Positions 11,500 to 20,466 are shown, counted from the first letter of the stretch. The stretch is DNA of 64,000 nucleotides from Planctomycetota bacterium (GCA_016795205.1 JAEUHZ010000021.1:277562-341561), one strand, 5' to 3'. A program made the numbers and translations. The notes: generated by a model from the letters alone, not told the origin.

Positions 11500-13947
11500 T
11501 CAGGCGGCCGCGCGACGCAAACGGAGTGCGTTCGCGACCACGGAGACCGACGAGAGGCTCATCGCAGCGCCAGCGATCATCGGGGAGAGCAGGACTCCGA
11601 ACGCGGGGTACAGGACTCCCGCGGCCAGCGGCACGCCGAGCACGTTGTAGAGGAACGCGAACGCCAGGTTCTGGCGGATGTTCTGCATCGTCGCACGAGA
11701 CAGCTCGTGGGCGCGCGCGATGCCGCGCAGGTCGCCTTCGACCAGCGCGAGCGAGGCGCTCTCGAGAGCGACGTCGCTCCCGTTGCCCATCGCGATCCCG
11801 ACGTCGGCTCGTGCCAGAGCCGGGGCGTCGTTCACGCCGTCGCCGGCCATCGCCACGTGCCGACCCTCCGCCAAGAGACTGGCGACGAGCTGCTGCTTGT
11901 CCGCGGGTTGCATCTCGCCGTGGACTTCCTCGAGGCCCAGCTCGCGGCCGAGCGACTCGGCGCTGGCGCGCGCGTCGCCGCTCGCCATGACGACGCGCAG
12001 TCCGCGGTTGCGCAGCTCGGCGAGCGCGGCGCGCGTCGAGGCCTTGATCGGGTCGGCGACCGCCAGCAGGCCCGCGACGCGCGCGTCGAGCGCCACGAAC
12101 ACGACCGTGGCGCCGTCGCGGCGCAGCGTCTCGGCGCGCTCGGCGAGCGAGCCCGCCTCGAGGCCGAGCTCCGCGAGGAGCCGCGCGTTGCCCAGCGCCG
12201 CGATCCGCCCGCCCACGCGACCCGTCACACCGCGGCCGTGGTGCGCGCGGAACTCCGTGGCGGTGGCCGGCGCGATCGCGCGCTCCTTGGCGCCGGCGAG
12301 CACGGCCGCCGCGAGCGGATGCTCGCTGCCCTGCTCCAGCGCGGCGGCGCACGCCAGCAGCTCGCGCGGGTCGATGCCCTCCGCCGTCTCGATCCGCGCC
12401 AGCCGCGGCCGGCCTTCGGTCAGGGTTCCCGTCTTGTCGACGACGAGCGTGTCGACCCGTGCCAGCCGCTCGAGCGCGGCCGCATCCTTGACGAGCACTC
12501 CGAGCTGCGCCCCGCGCCCGATGCCGACCATGACCGACATCGGCGTCGCGAGCCCCAGCGCGCACGGGCAGGCGATGATCAGCACGGCGGTCGCGCTGAT
12601 CAGCGCGTGAGCGGCGCGCGGCTCGGGTCCCAGGAACCACCAGGCGGCCGCGCAGAGGAGCGCGATCACGACGACCGCCGGGACGAACCAGGCCGAGATG
12701 CGATCGACGAGCTGTTGCACCGGGGCACGACTGCGCTGCGCGGCCGCGACCTGGGCCACGATGCGCGCGAGCAGCGTCTGCGCGCCGACGCGATCGGCCC
12801 GCATCCGGAATGTGCCCGATCCGTTCGTCGTGCCGCCTGTGACGCGCTCGCCCGCGTGCTTCTCGGCCGGGATCGGCTCGCCGGTGATCATGGACTCGTC
12901 GACCGCGCTCGATCCGTCGACCACGACGCCGTCGACCGGCACGCGCTCGCCGGGCCGCACGCGCAGCAGGTCGCCGCGTTGCACGTGCTCGAGCGGCACG
13001 TCCTCCTCGTCGCCATCCGCACGCACGCGGCGCGCGTTCTTCGGCGCGAGTCCGAGCAGGGCGCGGATCGCGCCCGACGTCGCGGCGCGCGCGCGCAGCT
13101 CGAGCACCTGCCCGAGCAGCACGAGCACGACGATGACCGCAGCGCTCTCGAAGTAGATCGGCGGCGCGCCGTCGTGGCGGAACGCGTCGGGAACGAGACC
13201 CGGGAGGAGCAGCGCGAAGGCGCTGAACCCGTAGGCGGCACCCGTGCCGAGCGCGATCAGCGTGAACATGTTGGCGCGGCGGTTCCGGAGCGAGGCCCAG
13301 CCGCGCGCGAAGAACGGCGCGCCGGCCCACAGCACCACGGGCGTCGCGAGCGCGAACTGCGTCCAAGCCGAGGCGAGGTCCGGAATCCGCGCCCCGAGCC
13401 CGGGAACCATCTCAGCCATGGCGAGCAGGAACGTCGGCACCGCCAGCGCAAGACCGAGCCAGAAGCGCCGCGTCATGTTCGCCAGCTCGGGGTCTGGCCC
13501 CGCGTCCGCCGTCGGCACCTGGGGCTCGAGCGCCATCCCGCACAGCGGACAGTCGCCCGGCTGGTCCTGCGCGATCTCGGGGTGCATCGGGCAGGTCCAG
13601 ACGGTCCCCGCCGGGACGCCGCGGACCGCCGGAGACGCCGCGTCAGTCGGCGCCGGCCAGGCCGCCGCACTGCCGCCGCAGCAGGCTCGTGCCGTGGCCT
13701 CGACGACCTCGGTTGGGGCCGCCGGAGGGACCTCGGCTGGCGGGCTGGCGGCGCGCACGTACTGGCCCGGATCGGCTTCGAACCGTGTGCGGCAGCCCGG
13801 GCTGCAGAAGGCGTGCTCGACCCCGGCGTGGACGAGCGTCCCGCCCCGGGCCGTGCGCGGGTCCACGCGCATGCCACACACGGGGTCGAGGAGCCTCGGC
13901 GCTGGGCCTTCGTGGGCGGGTATGGTCGACATGGGCGCGTGCTGCAT
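11500..13947 (-). CDS. copA: Cu+-exporting P1B-type ATPase with YHS and heavy-metal-binding N-terminus
   Basis: An 815-residue heavy-metal ATPase that pumps Cu+ (or Ag+) out of the cytoplasm. It begins with a YHS-like metal domain (DPVCGM near residue 22, further Cys pair CSPGC) and a second metal-binding segment TCPMHPEI...[10 protein letters not shown] near 118-145. There is no classical HMA CxxC domain. The core has the transmembrane CPC ([11 protein letters not shown]), the phosphorylation site [11 protein letters not shown] and the hinge [11 protein letters not shown]. The last helices carry YN and [16 protein letters not shown], the Cu+ signature set. GGAGGAA lies 4-10 bases upstream of the ATG. 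It follows the CorE-like sigma gene by 57 bases. Confidence 0.95.
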   Translation of the reverse strand: MQHAPMSTIPAHEGPAPRLLDPVCGMRVDPRTARGGTLVHAGVEHAFCSPGCRTRFEADPGQYVRAASPPAEVPPAAPTEVVEATARACCGGSAAAWPAPTDAASPAVRGVPAGTVWTCPMHPEIAQDQPGDCPLCGMALEPQVPTADAGPDPELANMTRRFWLGLALAVPTFLLAMAEMVPGLGARIPDLASAWTQFALATPVVLWAGAPFFARGWASLRNRRANMFTLIALGTGAAYGFSAFALLLPGLVPDAFRHDGAPPIYFESAAVIVVLVLLGQVLELRARAATSGAIRALLGLAPKNARRVRADGDEEDVPLEHVQRGDLLRVRPGERVPVDGVVVDGSSAVDESMITGEPIPAEKHAGERVTGGTTNGSGTFRMRADRVGAQTLLARIVAQVAAAQRSRAPVQQLVDRISAWFVPAVVVIALLCAAAWWFLGPEPRAAHALISATAVLIIACPCALGLATPMSVMVGIGRGAQLGVLVKDAAALERLARVDTLVVDKTGTLTEGRPRLARIETAEGIDPRELLACAAALEQGSEHPLAAAVLAGAKERAIAPATATEFRAHHGRGVTGRVGGRIAALGNARLLAELGLEAGSLAERAETLRRDGATVVFVALDARVAGLLAVADPIKASTRAALAELRNRGLRVVMASGDARASAESLGRELGLEEVHGEMQPADKQQLVASLLAEGRHVAMAGDGVNDAPALARADVGIAMGNGSDVALESASLALVEGDLRGIARAHELSRATMQNIRQNLAFAFLYNVLGVPLAAGVLYPAFGVLLSPMIAGAAMSLSSVSVVANALRLRRAAA

Positions 13948-14004
13948 GGTTCCTCCGGTTTCGCACCAGCCGACGCGGCGCGACCGGGTTCCTTACAGCT
14001 GGGT

Positions 14005-14598
14005 TCAGACGGAACCGCACGAGCGCGTGTCACACGTGCAATCGAGGCAACCGTGGTCGGCGCAGGTCCGGCAGACCGCCACGAGGCGCTGGCGCAGCGC
14101 CGCGCGCGCGCGGAAGAGCCGCACGGAGGCATTGTTCGGCGTGATCCCGGCCTCCGCGGCGAAGTCGATCACGGAGAGGCCGTCGACGTCGACGCGGCGC
14201 AGCGCGGCTGCGTACTCGGGCTTGAGCGTGCCGGCGATCCCCAGGATGCACGCGCAGGCGGTCGCCTCGAGCTCCGCGTCCGCCGGCAAGACGTCGTCCG
14301 GATCGAGCTCACCCCCTGTGCGGGCGGGGTGCGCGTCGCGGCGTGCATGGTCGACGATCGCGTTGCGCAGGATGCGGTAGAACCACGCCACAGCCGACTC
14401 GCTCGAACGCACGGAGCCCGCGCGGTCGATGCCGCGCACGAAAGCGTCCTGCAGGATGTCCTCGGCCCGCGCGCGGCTTCCGACGCGGCGCTCGAGGAAC
14501 GTCAGGAACTCGCGGTGGTGCGCCACGAGCGTTCCGACGACCTCGGCATCCGTCCCGCCCAAGGCTGCTGCGATGTCGGGATCGAGGTCCTGGCTCAT
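14005..14598 (-). CDS. CorE-like ECF sigma factor with cysteine-rich metal-sensing tail
   Basis: A 197-residue ECF sigma factor. Region 2 (around EFLTFLERRV to WFYRILRNAIVDHARRD) and region 4 (around LSVIDFAAEAGITPNNASVRLFRAR) are joined by a linker carrying a CxC (ATACACILG). The protein ends in a cysteine-rich tail, CRTCADHGCLDCTC plus one more Cys. A CxC linker plus a Cys-rich C-terminal domain defines the CorE-like (ECF44) group, known from Myxococcus to be switched directly by copper without an anti-sigma factor. It is immediately upstream of copA on the same strand, and no anti-sigma gene is adjacent. A GTG start 12 bases upstream is possible. Confidence 0.9.
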   Translation of the reverse strand: MSQDLDPDIAAALGGTDAEVVGTLVAHHREFLTFLERRVGSRARAEDILQDAFVRGIDRAGSVRSSESAVAWFYRILRNAIVDHARRDAHPARTGGELDPDDVLPADAELEATACACILGIAGTLKPEYAAALRRVDVDGLSVIDFAAEAGITPNNASVRLFRARAALRQRLVAVCRTCADHGCLDCTCDTRSCGSV

Positions 14599-14741
14599 GG
14601 GGGGGGCCACGCGATCCGTGGCCCAGGCCCCCGAGTCTAGACCGCCGCGGGTCGCTGCGCGGACCGGCGTGGCGCGTCCAGGGCCCTCCCGCAGCCGTCG
14701 GGGCCCGGCGGCGGCGTCCGAAATCGCGGAGCTGTGATGCG

Positions 14742-14758
14742 TGACTAGTCAGTCATTG
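14742..14758. promoter_or_regulatory. MarR operator copy 1
   Basis: TGACTAGTCAGTCATTG begins with the perfect palindrome TGACTAGTCA. It lies 18 bases upstream of the marR-like ATG. A near-identical sequence (14 of 17 bases) recurs before the doxX gene at 15299-15315. The duplication upstream of both transcription units strongly suggests the binding site of the encoded MarR protein. Confidence 0.7.
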
Positions 14759-14776
14759 ACAGCTAAGCTACGGGCC

Positions 14777-15253
14777 ATGAAGCGCGAGCCCTCCCCGACC
14801 CAGCGGGCCATCCGCCAGGCCACGCCGTTCCGCTCCGTGGGCCAGGAGGCCGTCGTGGCCCTGCTTCTCGCCGCCGAGCGGGTGAAGTGGCCCTACCAGG
14901 ACCTCCTGGCGGCTCAGGGTGACCTGACGCTGCAGCAGTACAACGTGCTGCGGATCCTGCGTGGGGCGGGGGCCGCCGGCCTGGCGACGCTCGAGATCGC
15001 CGAACGGATGCTGGAGCGTGCCCCGGGCATCACCCGGCTGCTGGACCGGCTCGAGGACAAGGGCCTGATCGCCCGTGAGCGCTCCAGTGCCGACCGGCGC
15101 CAAGTGACCGTGCGCATCACCCGTGCCGGGCGCGACCTGCTCGGCGAGCTCGACGCGCCCTTCGATCGCCTCGACGATCAGGTCCTCTCCGAACTGAGCC
15201 AGGCGGAAATGCGGACGCTGACCCGCCTGCTCGAGCGGCTCCATCGGGGCTGA
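14777..15253 (+). CDS. MarR-family transcriptional regulator
   Basis: A 158-residue winged-helix repressor. The recognition region is TLEIAERMLERAPGITRLLDRLEDKGLI and the wing is RERSSADRRQVTVRITRAG, both typical of MarR. A GTG at 14741 in the same frame would place the operator inside the coding sequence, so the ATG at 14777 is preferred. It precedes the DoxX and DODA-type dioxygenase genes. MarR-DoxX pairs usually respond to phenolic or electrophilic compounds or to redox stress. Autoregulation is expected from the operator copies. Confidence 0.92.
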   Translation: MKREPSPTQRAIRQATPFRSVGQEAVVALLLAAERVKWPYQDLLAAQGDLTLQQYNVLRILRGAGAAGLATLEIAERMLERAPGITRLLDRLEDKGLIARERSSADRRQVTVRITRAGRDLLGELDAPFDRLDDQVLSELSQAEMRTLTRLLERLHRG

Positions 15254-15298
15254 GCCCCGACCGCAAACCTCCGACAGCGTCCTTGCGAGTAGATTACA

Positions 15299-15315
15299 TG
15301 ACCAGTCAATCACTG
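15299..15315. promoter_or_regulatory. MarR operator copy 2
   Basis: TGACCAGTCAATCACTG is located 3 bases before the doxX ATG. It follows the same TGACYAGTCARTCAYTG pattern as the site upstream of the regulator gene. Bound repressor would block the doxX-dioxygenase unit separately. Confidence 0.65.
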
Positions 15316-15318
15316 CCC

Positions 15319-15813
15319 ATGCATGCATCGATCCAAGCCACCCGTACGGTCTCGGCCCGCATCCGATCGCTGGTGTTCGCCACGCGCTCCGACCTCGCCG
15401 CTCCGGTGCTGCGTGTCGGGCTGGCCGCGGTCCTGTGGCCCCACGGGGCGCAGAAGCTCCTGGGCTGGTTCGGCGGCCACGGGTTCGACGGCACCGTGGG
15501 CTTCTTCACGCAGACTCTGGGGCTGCCCGCTCCGGTCGCGTGGTTCACGATCCTGGCCGAGTTCTTCGGGCCGATCTTGCTGCTCCTGGGCCTCGGCACG
15601 CGCGCCGTTGCGGCCATGTTCATCGGGATCATGGTCGGCGCGATCGTCACGGTGCACGCCGGGAACGGCTTCTTCATGAACTGGTCCGGTGCTCAGCCGG
15701 GCGAGGGCTTCGAGTATCACATCCTCGTGATCGCGCTGGCGCTGGCGCTCGTGGTGCGGGGCGGAGGCAGCCTCTCGGTCGACCGTTCCATCGCCCGCAC
15801 CGAGCTCGAATGA
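15319..15813 (+). CDS. DoxX-family membrane protein
   Basis: A 164-residue integral membrane protein of the DoxX family with four predicted helices. The conserved first helix region is LRVGLAAVLWPHGAQKLLGWFGG, followed by ILAEFFGPILLLLGLGTR. Relatives have been linked to thiol redox balance and quinone-type stress. An earlier in-frame ATG at 15298 overlaps the operator, and the ATG at 15319 is chosen. Its stop overlaps the next start by four bases (ATGA). Confidence 0.9.
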   Translation: MHASIQATRTVSARIRSLVFATRSDLAAPVLRVGLAAVLWPHGAQKLLGWFGGHGFDGTVGFFTQTLGLPAPVAWFTILAEFFGPILLLLGLGTRAVAAMFIGIMVGAIVTVHAGNGFFMNWSGAQPGEGFEYHILVIALALALVVRGGGSLSVDRSIARTELE

Positions 15814-16592
15814 ACCGCACCCGGCAATCCCCGCTGTTCCTCTCGCACGGCGCCCCCAGTCTGCTCCTCGAGGACGTCCCCGCGCGGACGTTCCTCGAGG
15901 GTCTGTTCGCCGGCGCTTCCACCAGGCCACGCGCCGTCGTCGTCGTCTCGGCGCATTGGCTCACGAACGAGCCCACGGTCGATGCCTCGCGTACGCCGCG
16001 AACGATCCACGACTTCTCGGGGTTCCCTGCGCAACTCTCGCGGGTCCAGTACCCGGCTTCCGGCGATCCGGTCCTCGCGGGCGAGATCGCGGCCGAGTGC
16101 GCGCGCCACGGGATCAGCGCGCGCATCGTGGAACGCGGCCTGGACCACGGCGCGTGGGTGCCGCTCGCGCTGGCCCTGCCCGACGCGACGGTTCCCGTGC
16201 TGCAGGTGTCCCTGCAACCACGGCGTGGAGCCGCATACCACCTCCAGTTGGGTCGCGCGCTCGCGCGCTGGCGCGACGCGGACGTCCTCGTGGTGGGCAG
16301 CGGCAGCGCAACGCACGACCTCGGATCCCTGGAGCCACCTGGCAGCGCGGCGCCAGCGTGGGTGCAGGCGTTCGACGACTGGCTCGTTGCGGCGGTCGAA
16401 CGCGGCGACGCGGACGCCCTCGTCGACTATCGCAGGCGAGCTCCGCATGCAGAGCGCAACCATCCGACGGAGGAGCACTACTTGCCCCTGCTCGTGGCGC
16501 TGGGCGCAGCCGGGGAGGGAGCGCGTGGCCGCACGCTCCACCGCAGCACCACCTTTGGCGTCCTGGCCATGTCGGCTTTCGCATTCGACTGA
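15810..16592 (+). CDS. DODA-type extradiol aromatic ring-opening dioxygenase (YgiD-like)
   Basis: A 260-residue LigB/DODA-class dioxygenase. Metal-ligand histidines are in LFLSHGAPSLLLE near residue 11, SAHWLTNEPTVD, the LDHGAWVPL segment and HPTEEHYLPLL. Family members open catechol-type rings, including L-DOPA, using a mononuclear non-heme metal. It is translationally coupled to doxX by an ATGA overlap, and the marR-doxX-dioxygenase set forms a small aromatic or phenolic response operon. The physiological substrate is not determinable from sequence. Confidence 0.9.
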   Translation: MNRTRQSPLFLSHGAPSLLLEDVPARTFLEGLFAGASTRPRAVVVVSAHWLTNEPTVDASRTPRTIHDFSGFPAQLSRVQYPASGDPVLAGEIAAECARHGISARIVERGLDHGAWVPLALALPDATVPVLQVSLQPRRGAAYHLQLGRALARWRDADVLVVGSGSATHDLGSLEPPGSAAPAWVQAFDDWLVAAVERGDADALVDYRRRAPHAERNHPTEEHYLPLLVALGAAGEGARGRTLHRSTTFGVLAMSAFAFD

Positions 16593-16669
16593 GATCAGGG
16601 GCGGCGCTCCCAGCTCTGCGGCCGGCACGTCGAGGGTCGTCGCGGAACGCCGTCCCGAGCCCGCCTGCG

Positions 16670-17656
16670 CTAGACGGAGGAACTCGCGCGCGGCTTCATC
16701 ACGAAGGCGTCGGCATGGATGTCGCGGAGCGCGGCCCCTGCCAGGAAGACGCGCTTGCGCAAGTCGAGGACCAGGTCGGGATCGCCACACAGGAAGACCT
16801 TCCAGCCACGCAGTGAGGGCCAGCGCGCCTTCAGGATGGAGTGGATCGGACCGACCTCGAGGCCGACCCCCGGCTCGCCGCGCAGGAGGCAGCGCACGTA
16901 CTCCACCAAGGGGTTCGCCCGCGCGAGCGCCTCGAGCTCCTCGACGAGGTAGAGCCCCCCCGCGTCGACCGCGCCCTGGAGCAGGACGATCGGGCCGCGG
17001 TGACCGTGCCTCAAGGCGTCCTGGAGGATCGCGAACAGCGGAGCCAAACCAGTGCCTGTCCCCACGAGGAGCAGCGGCGTCTGTGGGTTGCCGGGCACGT
17101 AGAAGCACTCGCCGTCGGGGCCACGAACCGCGACCCGGGTGCCCGCTGCGAGCTCGCGCGCGATCCAGCCACTCATTGCGCCGTCCTTGATCACGCGCAC
17201 GTGCAGCTCGAGGAAGTCGTCGCGTCCGGGGAGGTTCGCGGTCGAGTAGCTCCGCGCGAGGCCGTCCGCGCGAACGAGCGACACGAACTGCCCGCCACGA
17301 TGCTCGAAGGGCGCATCGGTGATCAGACGCAGGCGCACGACGTCACGGCCGATGCGCGCGATCTCGGTGACCGTCGCGCCCACCTCGAGCCCGAGATCGT
17401 CGACCGTGGTGATGGCCAGATCGGCGGTGGGCACACCCTTGCAGGTGAGGAACAGTCCCAACTCGCGCCAGGCATCCTTGAGCCCCTCCTGGGAGCCGGG
17501 GGGCGGCGGCCCATCGACGGCGCGCGCGAGGCACGTTCGACAGTGGCCGGAGCGACAGGAATGGGGTGCGTCGATGCCGGCACCGAGCAGGCCGTCCAGC
17601 ACGCTCTCCCCGGGAGCCAACTCGACGCGCTGGCCTCGGTACAGGATCGCAGCCAC
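16670..17656 (-). CDS. 2Fe-2S/FAD oxidoreductase (ferredoxin reductase-like)
   Basis: A 328-residue electron-transfer flavoprotein with a GTG start. A plant-type 2Fe-2S ferredoxin domain occupies residues 1-85 (cysteines in HSCRSGHCRTC and LTCKG). The FAD-binding barrel has ARSYSTAN, the NAD(P)-binding domain has VGTGTGLAPLF, and CGDPDLV lies near the C-terminus. Its start is 4 bases after the truncated-hemoglobin stop, so the two are cotranscribed. The likely job is to reduce the globin for NO dioxygenation, analogous to the reductase half of flavohemoglobin. This pairing is inferred from adjacency. Confidence 0.88.
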   Translation of the reverse strand: MAAILYRGQRVELAPGESVLDGLLGAGIDAPHSCRSGHCRTCLARAVDGPPPPGSQEGLKDAWRELGLFLTCKGVPTADLAITTVDDLGLEVGATVTEIARIGRDVVRLRLITDAPFEHRGGQFVSLVRADGLARSYSTANLPGRDDFLELHVRVIKDGAMSGWIARELAAGTRVAVRGPDGECFYVPGNPQTPLLLVGTGTGLAPLFAILQDALRHGHRGPIVLLQGAVDAGGLYLVEELEALARANPLVEYVRCLLRGEPGVGLEVGPIHSILKARWPSLRGWKVFLCGDPDLVLDLRKRVFLAGAALRDIHADAFVMKPRASSSV

Positions 17657-17660
17657 GAGG

Positions 17661-18056
17661 TCAGCAGCGTGCCGGCGACGCGCCCTGCGGGCGGTCCAGG
17701 ACGTCGTCGCGCACCGAGTTCGCGAGCGCCGCGACAGCCGCGACTTGCTCGGCCGTGGCGCCGAGCTCGGTGAGCGTCGCCCCGAGGTGCTCGATCACGA
17801 CGTCGACGTGCGAGTCGTTCAGTCCACGGGCGACGAGATGGCGATGCCCCGTGCGCATGTCCTGGCCCGTGTAGTGGTTGGGACCGCCGAGGACCATCGT
17901 CAGGAAGCCCTTCTGCTTGGCCGCTTGGCTGTCCATGTCCACGTCGTCGAAGAAGGCGGCGACACGCTCGTCGCCCAGCATCTTCCGGTAGAAGATGTCG
18001 ACCGCGGCGGAGACGGCGGGCTCGCCGCCCAGTTGTTCGTAGAGGCTCGTCATCAT
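17661..18056 (-). CDS. glbN: Group I truncated hemoglobin
   Basis: A 131-residue 2-on-2 globin. The conserved start LYEQLGG, the FYRKMLGDERVAAFF helix region, the glycine motif around VLGGPNHYTG and the proximal histidine in MRTGHRHLVARG identify a TrHbI protein. Such globins oxidise NO to nitrate when a reductase is available. Two adjacent ATGs follow CAGGAT, and the first (18056) was taken. It is divergent from nsrR with a shared 103-base control region, so it is expected to be NsrR-repressed and induced by NO. Confidence 0.93.
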   Translation of the reverse strand: MMTSLYEQLGGEPAVSAAVDIFYRKMLGDERVAAFFDDVDMDSQAAKQKGFLTMVLGGPNHYTGQDMRTGHRHLVARGLNDSHVDVVIEHLGATLTELGATAEQVAAVAALANSVRDDVLDRPQGASPARC

Positions 18057-18085
18057 GGATCCTGAGGCATCGGGGACCAAAAGCG

Positions 18086-18098
18086 GTATTGCGCATAC
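18086..18098. promoter_or_regulatory. Candidate NsrR operator
   Basis: GTATTGCGCATAC is a 13-base inverted repeat with 11 of 13 positions self-complementary. It lies in the only AT-richer patch between the divergent globin and nsrR genes. Its position lets it control both. The sequence does not match the Escherichia coli NsrR consensus closely, so the assignment rests on location and symmetry. Confidence 0.45.
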
Positions 18099-18159
18099 AT
18101 GATATCGGGCCAGCGCGAACGCGTCAAGTCGGGAGCCCGGGAGTTGCTAGCATCCGAGC

Positions 18160-18609
18160 GTGAGGCTGACGCTGTTCTCCGACTACGCCCTGCGCGTCTT
18201 GCTGTACGCCGGAGTCCACGACGATCGCCTCGTCACCGTGGCCGAGATCGCGCAGGCCTACGGGATCTCACGCCACCACTTGGTCAAGGTGAGTCAACTC
18301 CTGATCCAACTGGGGCTCGTCGAGTCCGCGCGTGGCCGCCATGGCGGCCTGCGGCTGGCGCGCGCGCCGAAGGACATTCGCGTCGGCGCGCTCGTGCGCC
18401 AGACCGAGCCGGATCTCGACCTGGTCGAGTGCTTCGACCCGGCAACGAACACCTGTCCGCTCGCGAAGGCCTGCGACCTCGAGCACCTCCTACGCGAGGC
18501 GCGGGCGCGGTTCCTCGAGGTCCTCGACGGCTACACCTTGGCGGACCTCCTGGTTCATCGTCGCCGCTATGCGCAGATCTGGGACGCCCAACTCGGCGAC
18601 CAGCGCTGA
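18160..18609 (+). CDS. nsrR: NsrR-type Rrf2 nitric-oxide-sensing repressor
   Basis: A 149-residue Rrf2-family regulator starting at GTG. The N-terminal sequence MRLTLFSDYALRVLLYAG and the helix-turn-helix ISRHHLVKVSQLLIQLGLVES with its wing RGRHGGLRLAR are diagnostic of NsrR. Three cysteines in a C-x7-C-x5-C arrangement (ECFDP...TCPLAKAC) would hold the NO-reactive iron-sulfur cluster. It is divergent from the globin-reductase operon and close to the nitrate reductase operon, fitting control of NO detoxification. Confidence 0.93.
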   Translation: MRLTLFSDYALRVLLYAGVHDDRLVTVAEIAQAYGISRHHLVKVSQLLIQLGLVESARGRHGGLRLARAPKDIRVGALVRQTEPDLDLVECFDPATNTCPLAKACDLEHLLREARARFLEVLDGYTLADLLVHRRRYAQIWDAQLGDQR

Positions 18610-18613
18610 AGGA

Positions 18614-18651
18614 CTGGCGGGCGGGAGCCCGGATGCGGCTCCGGGTGCCAG
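18614..18651 (+). terminator. Hairpin downstream of nsrR
   Basis: Nested stems: CTGGC (18614-18618) pairs with GCCAG (18647-18651), and inside it GGAGCC (18624-18629) pairs with GGCTCC (18637-18642). It starts 5 bases after the nsrR stop. No T-run follows, so termination may be weak or factor-dependent. Confidence 0.5.
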
Positions 18652-18879
18652 CCATCGGCCCGGTGACCCCCAGGCCTCGCTGCACTGGGGACGCAGAGGC
18701 TGCAGGACCGCGACCCCGCGCGCGCCCCGCCCGAAAGCCGCGGCCTGGCGTGCCTCCCGCCTGGTTCGGGAGAGCTGTGTGTCCTCACAGGCCCGCAAGT
18801 CGTGGCAGAGGTGGTGACATCGAGGATGTCGCCCGCGACCTGGCAGGGACTCGGCAGCGGACAGCGGCCAGCGGCGCGC

Positions 18880-20466
18880 CTAGGAACCGCTCCTCGCCCG
18901 TGTTGCCACCTCGCTCTCGATGTGCGTGTGCAGTTCGGGCATGTGCTCGCGCGTCATGCGTTGAACGATGCGGTGCATCCACACGAGGCACCCGAACGAG
19001 AACACGGCCAGGAACACCCAGCAGCTCGTCCACAGCCCCGTCCACGAGAGCATCTGGCCGAACAGGATCGGGCACACGAAGCCGCCGAGTCCTCCGATCA
19101 CGCCCACGAGTCCGCCCACGACGCCGACGTGCCCAGGGAAGTACTCGGGGATGTGCTTGTAGACCGCGGCCTTCCCGACACCCCACACGATGCCGATCAA
19201 GAAGACCAGGAACGTGAACACGTAGACGTTGGCCTGGAACGAGATGTGGGTGCGTCCCACGGCCAGCAACTCACGACGCCGCACCTGGTCGCCGACCGCG
19301 AACGCCCGGCGCGAGCCGTCCGCCTCGACCTTCTCGGCCCATTCCTGCCAGGATTCGACCACGGGCAGAACGCGCATCTGCGCCCACTCCGTTTGCGCGC
19401 CTTCCAGGGTGTCGATGCTCGCTGGACGCTCCCCGGAGAGCACGACGACCGACTCCTTGCCGGTCGTGCGGGCGCGGAGGGTCATGCGGCCCGCATCGAT
19501 CGACGCGATCGTGCTGTCCGCACCCGCGAGCACTCCCTCGCCCGGCGACAGCAGGCTCATGCGGGGGAAGACCAGGAGCGCGCAGCCGATCGTGCTCGTG
19601 CCCAACACCCAGTACATGACCCGCCGGGCGCCGAACACGTCCGAGAGCCAGCCCCCCAGCGCGCGTATGAGCCCCGATGGGAGTGAGAAGATCGACGCCA
19701 AGACCCCGGCGGTCGCGAGTGGCATCTCGTAGAACTTCACGTAGTAGGGAACGAGCCACTGCGAGAGGGCCACGAACGCGCCGAAGACGAGGAAGTAGTA
19801 GGCACCGAAGCGCCACACTCGCGCGACCTTCAGCGGGGCCAGGCTGGAAGCGAACGTCCGGTTCGCCGCCTGCTCGGGGCGCTTGTTGCGCGCTAGGAGG
19901 AACAGCACGACGCACGTCAGCACCAACCCGGCGGCATAGACGAGCGGGAGCTTGCGCCACCCCTCGGGATCCGCGCCGTGATCCGTGAACGCCGTGAGGA
20001 GGCGCGGCGCGACGAGCAGCGTGACCGCGGATCCGGCGTTGCCGGCCCCGAAGATGCCCAGCGCCGTACCCTGCCGCTCGCGTGGGAACCACAATGAGGT
20101 GTAGGCGATGCCCACGGCGAACGACGCGCCGGCGATGCCGAACCCGAGTGCAGCCAGGAAGAAGCTCCAGAAGCCGTCGGCGAACGAGTTGCCGACCAGG
20201 GCCAGCGCGCTGGCGATCATCACACCCAAGTACACGGGCTTGCCGCCGTGGCGGTCGGTCAGATAGCCCACGGGGAGCCGCAGCACGGAGCCGGTCAAGA
20301 CCGGCGTCGCCATGAGCACGCCCGTCTGCAGCGGCGTCCAGTCGAAGGCCCCCGTCGTGACGAGGTGGGTCACGAGTACGCCGTTCATCGTCCACACGGC
20401 GAAGCACACGGTGAACGCCAGCGTGTTGAGGAACAGGACCAGCCACGCCGTGCGTGCGTCGTTCAT
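18880..20466 (-). CDS. narK: NarK-type nitrate/nitrite transporter with large periplasmic insertion
   Basis: A 528-residue major facilitator of the nitrate/nitrite porter group with twelve predicted helices. The glycine-rich nitrate signature regions are visible in helix 5 (LGIFGAGNAGSAVT) and helix 11 (VVGGLVGVIGGLGGF). Between helices 9 and 10, residues of about 302-405 form a soluble insertion. With both termini inside, it should face the periplasm; compact NarK proteins lack it. It is the last gene of the nar operon, 8 bases after the cytochrome c gene. Nitrate uptake or nitrate/nitrite exchange is the expected role. Confidence 0.92.
   Translation of the reverse strand: MNDARTAWLVLFLNTLAFTVCFAVWTMNGVLVTHLVTTGAFDWTPLQTGVLMATPVLTGSVLRLPVGYLTDRHGGKPVYLGVMIASALALVGNSFADGFWSFFLAALGFGIAGASFAVGIAYTSLWFPRERQGTALGIFGAGNAGSAVTLLVAPRLLTAFTDHGADPEGWRKLPLVYAAGLVLTCVVLFLLARNKRPEQAANRTFASSLAPLKVARVWRFGAYYFLVFGAFVALSQWLVPYYVKFYEMPLATAGVLASIFSLPSGLIRALGGWLSDVFGARRVMYWVLGTSTIGCALLVFPRMSLLSPGEGVLAGADSTIASIDAGRMTLRARTTGKESVVVLSGERPASIDTLEGAQTEWAQMRVLPVVESWQEWAEKVEADGSRRAFAVGDQVRRRELLAVGRTHISFQANVYVFTFLVFLIGIVWGVGKAAVYKHIPEYFPGHVGVVGGLVGVIGGLGGFVCPILFGQMLSWTGLWTSCWVFLAVFSFGCLVWMHRIVQRMTREHMPELHTHIESEVATRARSGS

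Noticed and set aside
14741..14776. GTG start for the MarR gene
   Set aside because: It would put the duplicated operator inside the coding sequence.
18610..18879. Possible small gene in the nsrR-narK gap
   Set aside because: Only chance frames were found; the region holds a clear hairpin and converging gene ends.
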